Origin: Natrialbaceae archaeon
GTDB taxonomy: Archaea; Halobacteriota; Halobacteria; Halobacteriales; Natrialbaceae
NCBI GenBank assembly: GCA_003559215.1
Contig: PWMF01000192.1
Location: 62,001-126,000, forward strand
Length of the DNA stretch: 64,000 bases
Direction of reading: 5' to 3'
The stretch's first letter is position 1; each line of letters opens with the position of its first letter. Below, piece by piece: positions 35,593 through 43,637 of this stretch. The notes under the pieces were generated by a model, which saw only the letters and a list, made by a program, of their open reading frames with translations, made no database searches and had not been told where the DNA came from. The position numbers were made by a program, and so were the translations under genes.

Positions 35593-35625
35593 CCCCACCC
35601 CCGGCCCCCTCGTTCAGAGTGTAAC
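35593..35625 (-). repeat. origin recognition box-like repeat 1
   Basis: On the minus strand it reads GTTACACTCTGAACGAGGGG, followed by a G-rich GCCGGGGGTGGGG. It is the outermost left copy and points away from the AT-rich core. Confidence 0.75.
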
Positions 35626-35667
35626 GGCTCGAGCGGGAACCAGGGGGTGACGGAGGGGGACGCGACT

Positions 35668-35689
35668 GTTTCACTCTGCATGGGGTGTG
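35668..35689 (+). repeat. origin recognition box-like repeat 2
   Basis: It reads GTTTCACTCTGCATGGGGTG on the plus strand. This copy is the weakest of the five because the AACGA block is replaced by CAT. It faces repeat 3 in inverted arrangement, one base apart at their G-rich ends. Confidence 0.65.
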
Positions 35690-35690
35690 T

Positions 35691-35721
35691 CCCCACCCCC
35701 ACCCCCAATTCAGAGTGAAAC
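35691..35721 (-). repeat. origin recognition box-like repeat 3
   Basis: On the minus strand it reads GTTTCACTCTGAATTGGGGG, then TGGGGGTGGGG. It is inverted relative to repeat 2; both lie left of the AT-rich core. Confidence 0.75.
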
Positions 35722-35905
35722 AGGCATCGAAGGTGGGCCTCCCTTTGCGGATCATAAACGGAGTGGTGTCTGTGTTCGAGACGTATCGGGAGGCCGTTCG
35801 ATCGCCGAAGATACCTGATCTGGGCCGTCTCGAGACGCTTCCGTGTGTTCAGTTACCCGAACCGCTCGACTGAACGCATCAGTAGTAGCGAGGATCGACC
35901 CAGAC

Positions 35906-36024
35906 CAATTCATATACTCATGTCTACTTATAGGACTACTAACTAGACAGAGTACTAGAGTGAGCCTAGTTATTACGTTCTATCTGTAATAGTAACCTAT
36001 ACCATAAAATATAATACTAACTAG
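35906..36024. other. AT-rich core of the origin (putative unwinding element)
   Basis: About 119 bases with very high A+T for this genome, rich in CTAGT/ACTAG and TAATA steps (for example CATAAAATATAATACTAACT near the right end). No gene, tRNA or promoter is apparent. Its position between inverted recognition boxes fits the site of initial DNA melting. Confidence 0.7.
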
Positions 36025-36169
36025 CGACCGTCTCGAGCAGTGATAAATATGTGTACTGTTAGCAATCCACTCTTTGCATGTACGGAGCGGAATATCCCTC
36101 CGAAGTTCTCCACTCTTCGAGTCGGCACACTCCGTTGTCCTCTCGTCTCACCCCTCTCCCTCTCGAGCC

Positions 36170-36206
36170 GTTACACTCTGAACGAGGGGTGGGGGTGGGG
36201 AGGTGG
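36170..36206 (+). repeat. origin recognition box-like repeat 4
   Basis: It begins GTTACACTCTGAACGAGGGG and continues as TGGGGGTGGGGAGGTGG. It has the longest G tail of the copies and is the only one between the AT-rich core and orc1. Its 14-base head is identical to that of repeat 1 in the opposite orientation. Confidence 0.78.
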
Positions 36207-36343
36207 AGAGTACGGAAACCCCGATAAATTCTCTTCGTAGTTCAGTCTGCATGCGGTTTCCGTGCCTCCCTCACGGATACTCGCGAAATACGTCGATTCA
36301 ACGCCGCTCGGGATCCGTTATCAGTCTGAGCTACCTTCCATAG

Positions 36344-36352
36344 TTTTATTAT
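36344..36352 (+). promoter_or_regulatory. TATA box of orc1
   Basis: TTTTATTATA lies about 27 bases before the ATG at 36375, implying a leaderless transcript that starts at or just before the initiation codon. Confidence 0.6.
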
Positions 36353-36374
36353 ACGACTCTCCAAGGACAGGAAC

Positions 36375-37658
36375 ATGACCGAACAGGCCGGTGGGGATCC
36401 CCTCTTCCAGTCGCAGGATCCGATCTTCAATCGGAAGGAACTCCTGCACGTCGGCCACGTCCCCGAGGAGGACCGGATCGTCGGCCGGGACGACGAGATC
36501 CAGTCCGTCGCCGCCGAGATCGGGGCGATCACGCGGGGCGACCCACCGAACAACGTGATGATCTACGGTAAGACCGGGACGGGAAAGAGTCTCATCTCCC
36601 GCCACGTCGCGACGCGGGCCCGGGACGCCGCCGAGGACAACGAGATCGACTGCGGCGTACTTTACGTCGACTGCTCCGAAGCCAACACCGAGACCCGAGC
36701 GACCCGCCAGCTCGCGCTCAGCCTCGCCGACCAGACCGGCTACGACCAGCACATCCCGGTTCGAGGCGTCGGCACGATGGAGTACTACCAGCACATCTGG
36801 TCGGTCCTCGAGGAGTTTTTCGACTCGGTGATCGTGATCCTCGACGAGATCGACAAGCTCGACAACAGCAACATCCTGATGCAGCTCTCGCGGGCGCGCG
36901 AGGCCCGAAAGACCGACGCCTACATCGGCGTTATCGGCATTTCGAACAAGGTCCAGTACCGCGAGACCTTAGACGAGCGCATCGACAGCAGCTTCGGCCA
37001 CCGGGAGCTGTTCTTCCACCCCTACGACGCCGCACAGCTCCGAGAGATCATGCGCAACCGCCAGGATGCCTTTCAGCCCGACGTTCTCGAGGACGGAACC
37101 ATCGAGCTCTGTGCGGCGCTGGCGGCGAAGAAACACGGCGACGCGCGCAAGGCAATCGAGATTCTCAAAGAAGCCGGCGAACTCGCGCGCCGAACGGCCT
37201 CCGAGAGCGTCTCCGAGCGCCACATCAAGCAGGCCCAGGAGGTCGCCGAGATCAACCGGATCGAGGAGCTCACCAGCGGGGCGACCGCCCACGCGAAGCT
37301 GGCGCTGTACGCGCTGGCGAGCTGTATCGTCACCGGCGACCGCGAGACCTACAAGACCCGCGAGATCTACGAGCGCTACGCAGACATCTGCGAGCTGGTC
37401 GCGACGGATCCGATCACCGAGAACGGGCTCTACCGCCAGCTCAAAGAACAGGCGTTTCTGGGCGTCATCGAGTCCGAGAAGACCGGCGGCGGTCGCTCTC
37501 AGGGGAGTTACCTCCTCCACCGGCTGGTTACCGATCCGAAACACATCGTCAAGGCCGTCCGCCGCGACGACTCGCTCGAGGAGCTGCCGCCATACGACAA
37601 ACTCGCCGACAGTACCGATTCGACGCGCGGGCGCGCCGACCTCTCTTCGTTCTCCTGA
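36375..37658 (+). CDS. orc1: Orc1/Cdc6 origin-binding initiator protein
   Basis: A 427-residue AAA+ initiator. Walker A is GKTGTGKS at 65-72, Walker B is VIVILDEIDKL around 155, sensor 1 lies in IGISNK, and a winged-helix domain occupies about residues 300-400 (KTREIYERY, SQGSYLLHRL). It would bind the recognition boxes and load the MCM helicase. The gene starts right after the AT-rich/ORB region, and another ORB-like repeat lies just past its stop, so the initiator gene is bracketed by its own sites. Haloarchaea carry many orc1 copies, so which of them this is cannot be decided here. Confidence 0.95.
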   Translation: MTEQAGGDPLFQSQDPIFNRKELLHVGHVPEEDRIVGRDDEIQSVAAEIGAITRGDPPNNVMIYGKTGTGKSLISRHVATRARDAAEDNEIDCGVLYVDCSEANTETRATRQLALSLADQTGYDQHIPVRGVGTMEYYQHIWSVLEEFFDSVIVILDEIDKLDNSNILMQLSRAREARKTDAYIGVIGISNKVQYRETLDERIDSSFGHRELFFHPYDAAQLREIMRNRQDAFQPDVLEDGTIELCAALAAKKHGDARKAIEILKEAGELARRTASESVSERHIKQAQEVAEINRIEELTSGATAHAKLALYALASCIVTGDRETYKTREIYERYADICELVATDPITENGLYRQLKEQAFLGVIESEKTGGGRSQGSYLLHRLVTDPKHIVKAVRRDDSLEELPPYDKLADSTDSTRGRADLSSFS

Positions 37659-37700
37659 CCCTTTCGTCTCCACGCCCTCCACCCCCGCCCTCCTCCCGCC

Positions 37701-37725
37701 GTTTCACTCTGAACGAGGGGTGGGA
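37701..37725 (+). repeat. origin recognition box-like repeat 5
   Basis: GTTTCACTCTGAACGAGGGG followed by TGGGA, 43 bases past the orc1 stop. It matches the head of repeats 1 and 4 closely. It sits between the convergent orc1 and glutamate dehydrogenase genes, outside the main origin. Confidence 0.75.
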
Positions 37726-37770
37726 CCCCGATCCGACGCTCGGGACTGCCGACGGGGACGATACCCATGA

Positions 37771-39045
37771 CTACGGCCACAGCCCGCGGGCGTCGTGTGC
37801 GTCCGCGATCCGCGAGAGCGCGACGAGATAGGTCGCGTCGCGCCAGGTGACGTCCCGCTCCTCGTACTCCTCTCGAACGGCGTTCCACGCCTGAAGCATC
37901 TCGGACTCGAGCTCCTTGTGGACCCGCTCCAGGCTCCACTTGCGGCGGTTGATGTCCTGGAGCCACTCGAAGTAGCTCACCGTCACCCCGCCGGCGTTGG
38001 CGAGAATGTCCGGGATCACGTGAACGCCCTGGTCCTCGAAGACCTGGTCGGCGGCCGACGTCGTCGGCCCGTTCGCCCCTTCGACGATCATGTCTGCCTG
38101 GACGTTGCGAGCGTTCTCGACGGTCAACACGTTTCCGACCGCCGCCGGGATCACGACGTCGACGTCGAGCTCGAGCAGCTCCGCGTTCGTGAGTTTCTCG
38201 GGGGCGTCGTAGGTCGAGACCATCCCCGGCGTCTCGTCGTGGTCCTCGACGTCGTTCGTGTCGAACCCGTCGGGATCGTAGATCGCGCCGTCGACGTCCG
38301 ACACCGCGACGATCGTCGCGCCGCGTTCGTCGAGGTAGCGGGCCGCGTTCGCGCCGACGCTACCGAAGCCCTGAACCGCAACCGTGGTCTCCTCGAGCTC
38401 CCAGTCGTAGTAGTCGATGGCCTCCCGCGTGACGATCCCGACGCTTCGGCCGGGGGCCTTCTCTCGCCCCTCGGAGCCGCCGATGACTGGCGGTTTTCCG
38501 GTAACGACACCGGGCGTCGTTTCGCCGGCCTGCATCGAGTAAGAGTCCATGAACCACGCCATCGTCTGTGGATCAGTTCCCATGTCCGGAGCCGGAATAT
38601 CCTTCATCGGACCGATAACGGGTCGGAGCTCCTCGGCGAACCGACGGGTGAGCCGCTCTTTCTCTCCTCGGCTCAACTCCTTGGGATTGACGACGACGCC
38701 CCCCTTCGCGCCGCCGAACGGGAGGTCCATCACGGCGCACTTCCAGGTCATCCACATCGAGAGTCCGACGCACTCGTCCTCGGTGACGCCGGGGTGGTAG
38801 CGCAGCCCGCCCTTGTACGGGCCGCGGACGCTGTCGTGGTGGGCGCGGTAACCGGTGAACATCTCGGTCGTCCCGTCGTCGCGCTCGAGTGGAATCGTCA
38901 CCCGGTAGACGTCGGTTGGATGGCGGAGTCGTTCGACGACCCCTTCGTCGACCTCGAGGTGTGCCGCGGCGCGCTCGAGCTGGCGGCGGGCGGTTTCGAC
39001 GGCGCTCTCGGATTCGGGTTCCGCTGTGGATTCGGCTGTAGTCAT
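37771..39045 (-). CDS. Glu/Leu/Phe/Val dehydrogenase (glutamate dehydrogenase type)
   Basis: A 424-residue oxidative deaminase/reductive aminase interconverting glutamate and 2-oxoglutarate. Visible are [31 protein letters not shown] with the catalytic Lys, [16 protein letters not shown] for the coenzyme Rossmann fold, and EGANGPTT. The coenzyme (NAD or NADP) cannot be set by eye. The ATG at 39045 gives an acidic Ser/Glu-rich N-terminus of about 25 residues before the fold. A TATA-like TTATTATTC lies on the minus strand near 39149-39157. Confidence 0.9.
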   Translation of the reverse strand: MTTAESTAEPESESAVETARRQLERAAAHLEVDEGVVERLRHPTDVYRVTIPLERDDGTTEMFTGYRAHHDSVRGPYKGGLRYHPGVTEDECVGLSMWMTWKCAVMDLPFGGAKGGVVVNPKELSRGEKERLTRRFAEELRPVIGPMKDIPAPDMGTDPQTMAWFMDSYSMQAGETTPGVVTGKPPVIGGSEGREKAPGRSVGIVTREAIDYYDWELEETTVAVQGFGSVGANAARYLDERGATIVAVSDVDGAIYDPDGFDTNDVEDHDETPGMVSTYDAPEKLTNAELLELDVDVVIPAAVGNVLTVENARNVQADMIVEGANGPTTSAADQVFEDQGVHVIPDILANAGGVTVSYFEWLQDINRRKWSLERVHKELESEMLQAWNAVREEYEERDVTWRDATYLVALSRIADAHDARGLWP

Positions 39046-39305
39046 TGTGAAACTGGACTGCACCGACCGGAGCAGTGCTCGAACGGAGCGGCGACTCCCC
39101 GTCGAACCGGGCTCCGGGTGCAGGTGTAACCGGTGTTCGTACCGAATAATAACCCTTGTCATTGCGAGCGACTGACGACAATACTTGCGATCGCGGGGCG
39201 AACCCCCTGGCGGGCGTCCGGTCGTGTCTGGAGCCACCACCGAGAGCACGAAAGACGCCTCGAGATCCCGACGCGTTTTTGTGCGGTCTCGTGGAGGTCG
39301 AACGC

Positions 39306-39767
39306 ATGACGGGACTGTACTACGAGGAGTTCGAGGTCGGCGAGACGATCGAGCACGAACGCCGGCGAACGATCTCCGAGAGCGACAACCAGCGCTTCTG
39401 TGACATGACGATGAACCAGCAGCCCCTCCACCTCGACGAGGAGTTCGCGGCCGACACCCAGTTCGGAGAGCGACTGGTCAACGGCCTCTACACGATGTCG
39501 CTGGCGGTCGGGGTCTCGATCCCGGAGACGACCGACGGGACGATCGTCGCGAACCTCTCCTACGACGACGTCGAACACCCACAGCCGGTGTTCCACGGCG
39601 ACACGATTCGGGTCCAGTCGACGGTGACCGACAAGCGCGAGACCAGCGACGGCGAGCGCGGGATCGTCACCATGCGCGTCGAGGCGTTCAACCAGGACGA
39701 CGAGCTCGTCTGCGAGTTCGAGCGCACGGTCCTCTCGCTGAAACGCGAGCGCGCGGAGGCGGAGTGA
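39306..39767 (+). CDS. MaoC-like (R)-specific hydratase
   Basis: A 153-residue hot-dog fold hydratase. It has the MaoC layout: [23 protein letters not shown] carries the Asp of the active-site D-x4-H pair (short form [16 protein letters not shown]), and [14 protein letters not shown] is the overhanging segment. Members act on (R)-3-hydroxyacyl-CoA, mesaconyl-CoA or polyhydroxyalkanoate precursors; the substrate here is open. The ATG at 39306 is reached after a GGTCGAAC spacer. The stop overlaps the start region of the next gene, suggesting a three-gene operon. Confidence 0.85.
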   Translation: MTGLYYEEFEVGETIEHERRRTISESDNQRFCDMTMNQQPLHLDEEFAADTQFGERLVNGLYTMSLAVGVSIPETTDGTIVANLSYDDVEHPQPVFHGDTIRVQSTVTDKRETSDGERGIVTMRVEAFNQDDELVCEFERTVLSLKRERAEAE

Positions 39768-39769
39768 CG

Positions 39770-40525
39770 ATGTCGGCCTCCGGTGACGCCGCCCTCGAGC
39801 GCGACCTCGAGTGGCTCTCGCTGGAGGACGACGAGGAGATCGTCTGGGTCGGCGGACCCGACCGTCGGACGCTGCTGCCGACGCTCGCCATCGGGATCCC
39901 GCTCTCGATCGTGCTGATCGGGATCCTGATCATCGTCGGCGAGTACCTTCGGATCCGTAACACCGTCTACGTGATCACCGACGGCGCCGTCTACCGGAAG
40001 ACCGGCGTGCTCTCTCGGGACGTCAAACGGATCGATCACGAGAAGGTCCAGGACATCTCCTACAGTCAGTCCGCACTCGGCTCCACCTTCGGCTACGGCA
40101 CCGTCCAGCTCACGACCGCCGGCGGCGCGGGCGTCGAGATGGCGTTCCGATCCGTTCCGGACCCGCGTACCGTCCAACAGCGGATCAGCGAACAGGTCGG
40201 CCGGCACCGTGATCCGGGTCAGGGGGAGGGCGACGTGCTCGAGGAGATCCTGACCGAACTGCGGGCGATTCGGACGGCCGTCGAGGGTTCGGACGAGCCC
40301 GGCGAAGTGCCCGATATCGACGGCGAAGGGTTGCTCGAGCCCGACTCGGGAACCGACACCGAATCTGATCGCCGGAAGCCCGTTCGCAGACGGCAGCCTC
40401 CGACGGACGATCCGGAATCGGTCGACGACGACTCCTCCGAGACGGACCCGACCGACGATCGGCTACTCGAGGATCGCTCGCTCGAGGACCGTCCGCCAGA
40501 GGACGAGGACCGGAATCGACGATGA
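39770..40525 (+). CDS. membrane PH-domain (bPH2) protein with long acidic tail
   Basis: About 251 residues. A pair of transmembrane segments near 38-60 is followed by a bacterial PH (YdbS/DUF304-like) domain with the signature YVITDGAVYRKTGVLSRDVKRI and HEKVQDISYSQSALG. Residues from about 150 to the end form a Ser/Asp/Glu/Arg tail that looks disordered. An ATG at 39770 with GGCGGA eight bases upstream is preferred over the GTG that overlaps the MaoC stop. It overlaps the next PH gene by four bases. Function is unknown; the related bacterial YdbS/YdbT pair also occurs side by side. Confidence 0.82.
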   Translation: MSASGDAALERDLEWLSLEDDEEIVWVGGPDRRTLLPTLAIGIPLSIVLIGILIIVGEYLRIRNTVYVITDGAVYRKTGVLSRDVKRIDHEKVQDISYSQSALGSTFGYGTVQLTTAGGAGVEMAFRSVPDPRTVQQRISEQVGRHRDPGQGEGDVLEEILTELRAIRTAVEGSDEPGEVPDIDGEGLLEPDSGTDTESDRRKPVRRRQPPTDDPESVDDDSSETDPTDDRLLEDRSLEDRPPEDEDRNRR

Positions 40526-41115
40526 CGGTCGCGACGGCCCGCTCCGGTGAGCGAGACCGGGTCGAATCCTGGCTGGCGCTCGAGGCCGACGAGCGGATCC
40601 GATGGCGAGGCCGACCCCGAATCCAGACCGTCTACCCGTGGCTGGCCGTCGCCGTCCTCGCCATGGTCGCGGTCGCCGCCGGCGTCGCGATCGAGTTTCT
40701 CACGATCCTGGCGCTGGGGTGGCTTCCGGTCCTCGCGGCGGTGCCGCTGTGGCCCTACGTCCGCGTCGCGAGAACGGAGTTCGTGGTCACGGATCGCCGG
40801 CTGGCGATCAGACGCGGCGTAATCGGCGTCTCGGTGCGGACGGTCGGCCTCGAGCGGATCCAGAACACGACCGTCACGCAGGGTGCCCTCGAGACGGTGA
40901 TCGACGCCGGAACGGTCTCGATCGAGACCGCCAGCGGGTCGACGCTCGCGTTTCGCTCCATCGACGCTCCGCTCGCGGTTCGAGCCGAACTCGAGCGCGC
41001 GGCGGGCGAATCCGGGACGGCGGCAGTTCCCGGTACGCAGGCACAGTGGACCGCAATCAGGGACGCGGTTCGGGGCTGGCGCGTCGCCCTCGAGGGCGGC
41101 GACGAACGCCGATAA
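40522..41115 (+). CDS. membrane PH-domain (bPH2) protein
   Basis: A 197-residue protein with two or three transmembrane segments (about 33-80) and a PH domain with EFVVTDRRLAIRRGVIGVSVRTVGLERIQN and VIDAGTVSIET in its later half. It is a clear relative of the preceding gene without the long tail. A tandem pair of this type matches the YdbS/YdbT arrangement in bacteria, where both proteins probably act as one membrane complex. Confidence 0.82.
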   Translation: MTVATARSGERDRVESWLALEADERIRWRGRPRIQTVYPWLAVAVLAMVAVAAGVAIEFLTILALGWLPVLAAVPLWPYVRVARTEFVVTDRRLAIRRGVIGVSVRTVGLERIQNTTVTQGALETVIDAGTVSIETASGSTLAFRSIDAPLAVRAELERAAGESGTAAVPGTQAQWTAIRDAVRGWRVALEGGDERR

Positions 41116-41128
41116 CTCCCGGCGACGT

Positions 41129-41479
41129 TCAGACGACCCGCGAGATCATGTAGAGGTTGATCCCGACCGCGACGGTCCAGGGGATCGCGAGCCCGGCGGG
41201 AACGATCACCCGATAGAGCTGCGGAAGGAATGGGCGACAGGCGAGCCCGACGCCGACGGCGACAGCCTTCAGCGCGAGCATCCCGGCGAGCCCGTGGCTG
41301 TAGATCACGTTCCTGGCGATCGGGTTCGACTCGGCCAGCCCGAGCTGGAGGCCGACGAACGTCGTGACGACGTCGCCGACCAGCGAGAGGACGACGAGCA
41401 CCCAGAGCGCGCGCTCGAGTTCCCGTGGCGTCAGCTCGCCGGGGAGCCGTCTCGAGGCGTGTCCCTCGTCGAAACCCAT
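41129..41479 (-). CDS. DUF5658-like membrane protein
   Basis: A 116-residue protein with three hydrophobic segments. The motif DVVTTFVGLQLGLAESNPIAR, centred near residue 35, is typical of the small DUF5658 family, of unknown function. The N-terminus is charged (about 23 residues). The ATG at 41479 follows a stem-forming sequence that looks like part of a tRNA, and its start may therefore be structured. Confidence 0.7.
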   Translation of the reverse strand: MGFDEGHASRRLPGELTPRELERALWVLVVLSLVGDVVTTFVGLQLGLAESNPIARNVIYSHGLAGMLALKAVAVGVGLACRPFLPQLYRVIVPAGLAIPWTVAVGINLYMISRVV

Positions 41480-41481
41480 GA

Positions 41482-41544
41482 GTCTCCCCGCCGGAGTCGA
41501 ACCGACGGCCGCCCTCGGGAGCACGTGGCACACCTCGGGGAGAC
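41482..41544 (-). other. tRNA-like structured element upstream of the DUF5658 gene
   Basis: On the minus strand, GTCTCCCC at the 5' end pairs with GGGGAGAC at the 3' end. The 3' part carries a T-arm pattern, GTCGGTTCGACTCCGGC. Only about 30 bases separate the acceptor 5' arm from the T arm, too few for both a D arm and an anticodon arm. It is thus not a normal tRNA, but a fragment, an att-site relic or a coincidental stem are possible. Confidence 0.35.
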
Positions 41545-41608
41545 GCGGTTTTGTTATGGGAGCGATAGCGATCCGATAGGCGGCTGCTAAACGGTTCCCG
41601 AGACCGAA

Positions 41609-43387
41609 CTAGAGGACCGTGCCGTGTTTCTTGTCCGGCAGCTCCTTCTCGAGGCCCTCGTAGAACGCGAATCTGGCCGACAGCTCCTCGCGGAGCGTGC
41701 TCGGCGGGACGATCTCGTCGATGATGACGTCGCTGGCCATCCGGTGGACGTCGATGTCCTCGCGGTACTCCTCGCGGAGCTCCTGCTCGCGGCGTTCGCG
41801 CTCCTCGGGGTCGTCGATCTCGGAGAGCTTGCGCGCGTAGACGGCGTTGATCGCGGCCTCAGGGCCCATGATTGCGATCTCGCCCGACGGAAGCCCGATA
41901 ACGCTCTCGGGGTCGTAGGCGGGCCCGCCCATCGCATAGATCCCGGCGCCGTAGGCCTTGCGGACGACGACGGTCTGTTTCGGCACCGTCGCCGAGGACG
42001 TCGCGTAGATCATCTTCTTGCCCTGCTCTAAGATGCCGTCCTTCTCGACCTGCGAGCCGGCCATGAATCCGGGCGTGTCACAGAGGTACAGCAGCGGGAT
42101 GTCGAACGCGTCGGACTTCCAGATGAACTCCGCGGCCTTCTCGGCGGCGTCGGGGAAGATCGCACCGGCGCGGTGGGCCGGCTGGTTCGCGACGATGCCG
42201 ACGGGTCGGCCGTCGATCCGGGCGTAGGCCGTGATGATCTCCTCGCCGTAATCGGGCCGTAACTCGAAGTAGGATCCCTCGTCGACGATCCGGTCGATGA
42301 CGTCGGTCATGTCGTACCCCTTGTTCGGTTCCTGGGGAACGATCGCGTCGATCCCCTCTGGCGAGGCGGTCGGCGGCTTCGGCTCCTGTTTCGGCGGCTT
42401 CTCGTCGGCGCTGTCGGGTAAGTACGTGATCAGTTGGGCCACGAGCTCGCGGGCGTGTTCCTCGTCGCGGGCGACCAGATCCGCCGACCCCGACTCGCGG
42501 GCGTGGACCGCGGGCCCGCCGAGCTCCTCGAGGTCGATGTCCTCGCCGGTGACCATCTGGACCATCCGCGGCGAGGCGATCGCCATCGCGGACATCCCCT
42601 CGACCATGATCGTGAAGTCGGCGAAGACGGGCGTGTAGGCGGCGCCGGCGATGCAGGGCCCGTAGAGCACGCAGATCTGTGGCACGCGACCCGAGAGCAT
42701 CGAGTGGTTGTAGTAGTACTTCCCGATCCCCTCACGGTTGGCGAAAAAGCCCGTCTGCTGGTCGATTCGCCCGCCCGAGGAGTCCATCAGGTAGAGCACG
42801 GGTTGACCGGTCTTCAGCGCCCGCTGTTGCATCCGGAGGAACTTCTCGACGCCCTTGGCGGCCATGCTTCCGCGCTTGACGGTGTAGTCGTTGGCCATGA
42901 AGTGGACGTCCCGGCCCTCGAACTCCGCGGCGCCGGTGATGAGCCCGTCGGCGGGTAGCCGGTCGTCGGTCTCCTCGTCTGCATCGGCTCCACGGGAATG
43001 CCAGTCGTCGAACGCCGCGAACTTCCCGTCCTCGAACAGCAGGTCGCCGCCGTCCCCGCCGAACCACAGGTCGAGGCGATCCCGGACGAACAGCTTCTCG
43101 CCGTCCTCGAGCTGCTCGCGGTACTTTTTCGGCCCGCCCTCGAGGATGTCCTCGATCTCCTCCCACAGCAACGCCTCGCGGTCGGTCGGCTCGAGCGACT
43201 CCGCGGACCGATCGTCTGCCGATCGATCCGCCGTCGGTTCGGACTCTGTCGGCACCTCGTGGCTCGCTGCTGGTTCGTCGTCGTCACCGACGTACACCTC
43301 GACGTCGCTCTCGACGTGTTCGGCCAGTGCGGCCGCGATCGCGGCCGCCTCGTCGTCGGATGCCATCGCAGCGATACGAACTTTCAT
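41609..43387 (-). CDS. acyl-CoA (propionyl/acetyl-CoA) carboxylase carboxyltransferase subunit
   Basis: A 592-residue biotin-dependent carboxyltransferase. The N- and C-terminal crotonase halves show FMANDYTVKRGSMA, LYLMDSSGGRIDQQ, GPCIAGAAYTPVFADF, and AYARIDGRPVGIVANQP, CDTPGFMAGS, RKAYGAGIYAMGGPA. It is longer than the usual 510-530 residues because the first 70 or so (DDEAAAIAAALAEHV followed by an acidic linker) are extra. That opening resembles a small haloarchaeal acc-operon (PccX-type) protein, so this may be a fusion. No biotin carboxylase is near. The ATG at 43387 is preferred over a Met at residue 8. Confidence 0.88.
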   Translation of the reverse strand: MKVRIAAMASDDEAAAIAAALAEHVESDVEVYVGDDDEPAASHEVPTESEPTADRSADDRSAESLEPTDREALLWEEIEDILEGGPKKYREQLEDGEKLFVRDRLDLWFGGDGGDLLFEDGKFAAFDDWHSRGADADEETDDRLPADGLITGAAEFEGRDVHFMANDYTVKRGSMAAKGVEKFLRMQQRALKTGQPVLYLMDSSGGRIDQQTGFFANREGIGKYYYNHSMLSGRVPQICVLYGPCIAGAAYTPVFADFTIMVEGMSAMAIASPRMVQMVTGEDIDLEELGGPAVHARESGSADLVARDEEHARELVAQLITYLPDSADEKPPKQEPKPPTASPEGIDAIVPQEPNKGYDMTDVIDRIVDEGSYFELRPDYGEEIITAYARIDGRPVGIVANQPAHRAGAIFPDAAEKAAEFIWKSDAFDIPLLYLCDTPGFMAGSQVEKDGILEQGKKMIYATSSATVPKQTVVVRKAYGAGIYAMGGPAYDPESVIGLPSGEIAIMGPEAAINAVYARKLSEIDDPEERERREQELREEYREDIDVHRMASDVIIDEIVPPSTLREELSARFAFYEGLEKELPDKKHGTVL

Positions 43388-43562
43388 GACAAAAATTGCG
43401 ACGGGGGGTCCCAAAACCGTTTTCACTCGCCGGCGTCGGAATCCGACCGACGATCCCGTCGAAACACCGGTTTCGGTGACTGTCCCGGCCCGGAACCAGA
43501 ATAGCACCTGCAGGCAGAATCGGTATCTTCTAAATCGCCCAATCCCGTAGTAGCTTCCGATC

Positions 43563-43601
43563 CCACGGGTGTACGTGACGATTAGCTATGATAGCCCGTG
43601 G
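43563..43601. repeat. seven-base inverted repeat upstream of the protease gene
   Basis: CCACGGG (43563-43569) and CCCGTGG (43595-43601) are perfect complements separated by 25 bases, followed by a weaker GTACG/CGTAC pairing. The element lies 36-75 bases before the protease ATG. It could be an operator, an mRNA hairpin or a small mobile-element scar. Confidence 0.35.
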
Positions 43602-43637
43602 CGTACGCCGTAGAGCCAGACTCGAGAGATCAGTAGT

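Larger units (their letters stand above)
35486..36374 (+). other. probable chromosomal replication origin (oriC) next to orc1
   Basis: This 889-base stretch has no convincing gene. It contains four copies of a repeat with core GTTTCACTCTGAA or GTTACACTCTGAAC followed by a G-rich tail, in both orientations, flanking an AT-rich core at about 35906-36024. It adjoins an orc1/cdc6 gene. This is the layout of haloarchaeal orc1-linked origins: origin recognition boxes around a DNA-unwinding element. Near the left end are a direct repeat GTTCGTACGG (35551 and 35573) and an imperfect palindrome (35528-35544). Confidence 0.85.

Noticed and set aside
41482-41544. A functional tRNA gene on the minus strand
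   Set aside because: The distance between the acceptor and T arms leaves no room for both a D arm and an anticodon arm. It is kept only as a tRNA-like element.
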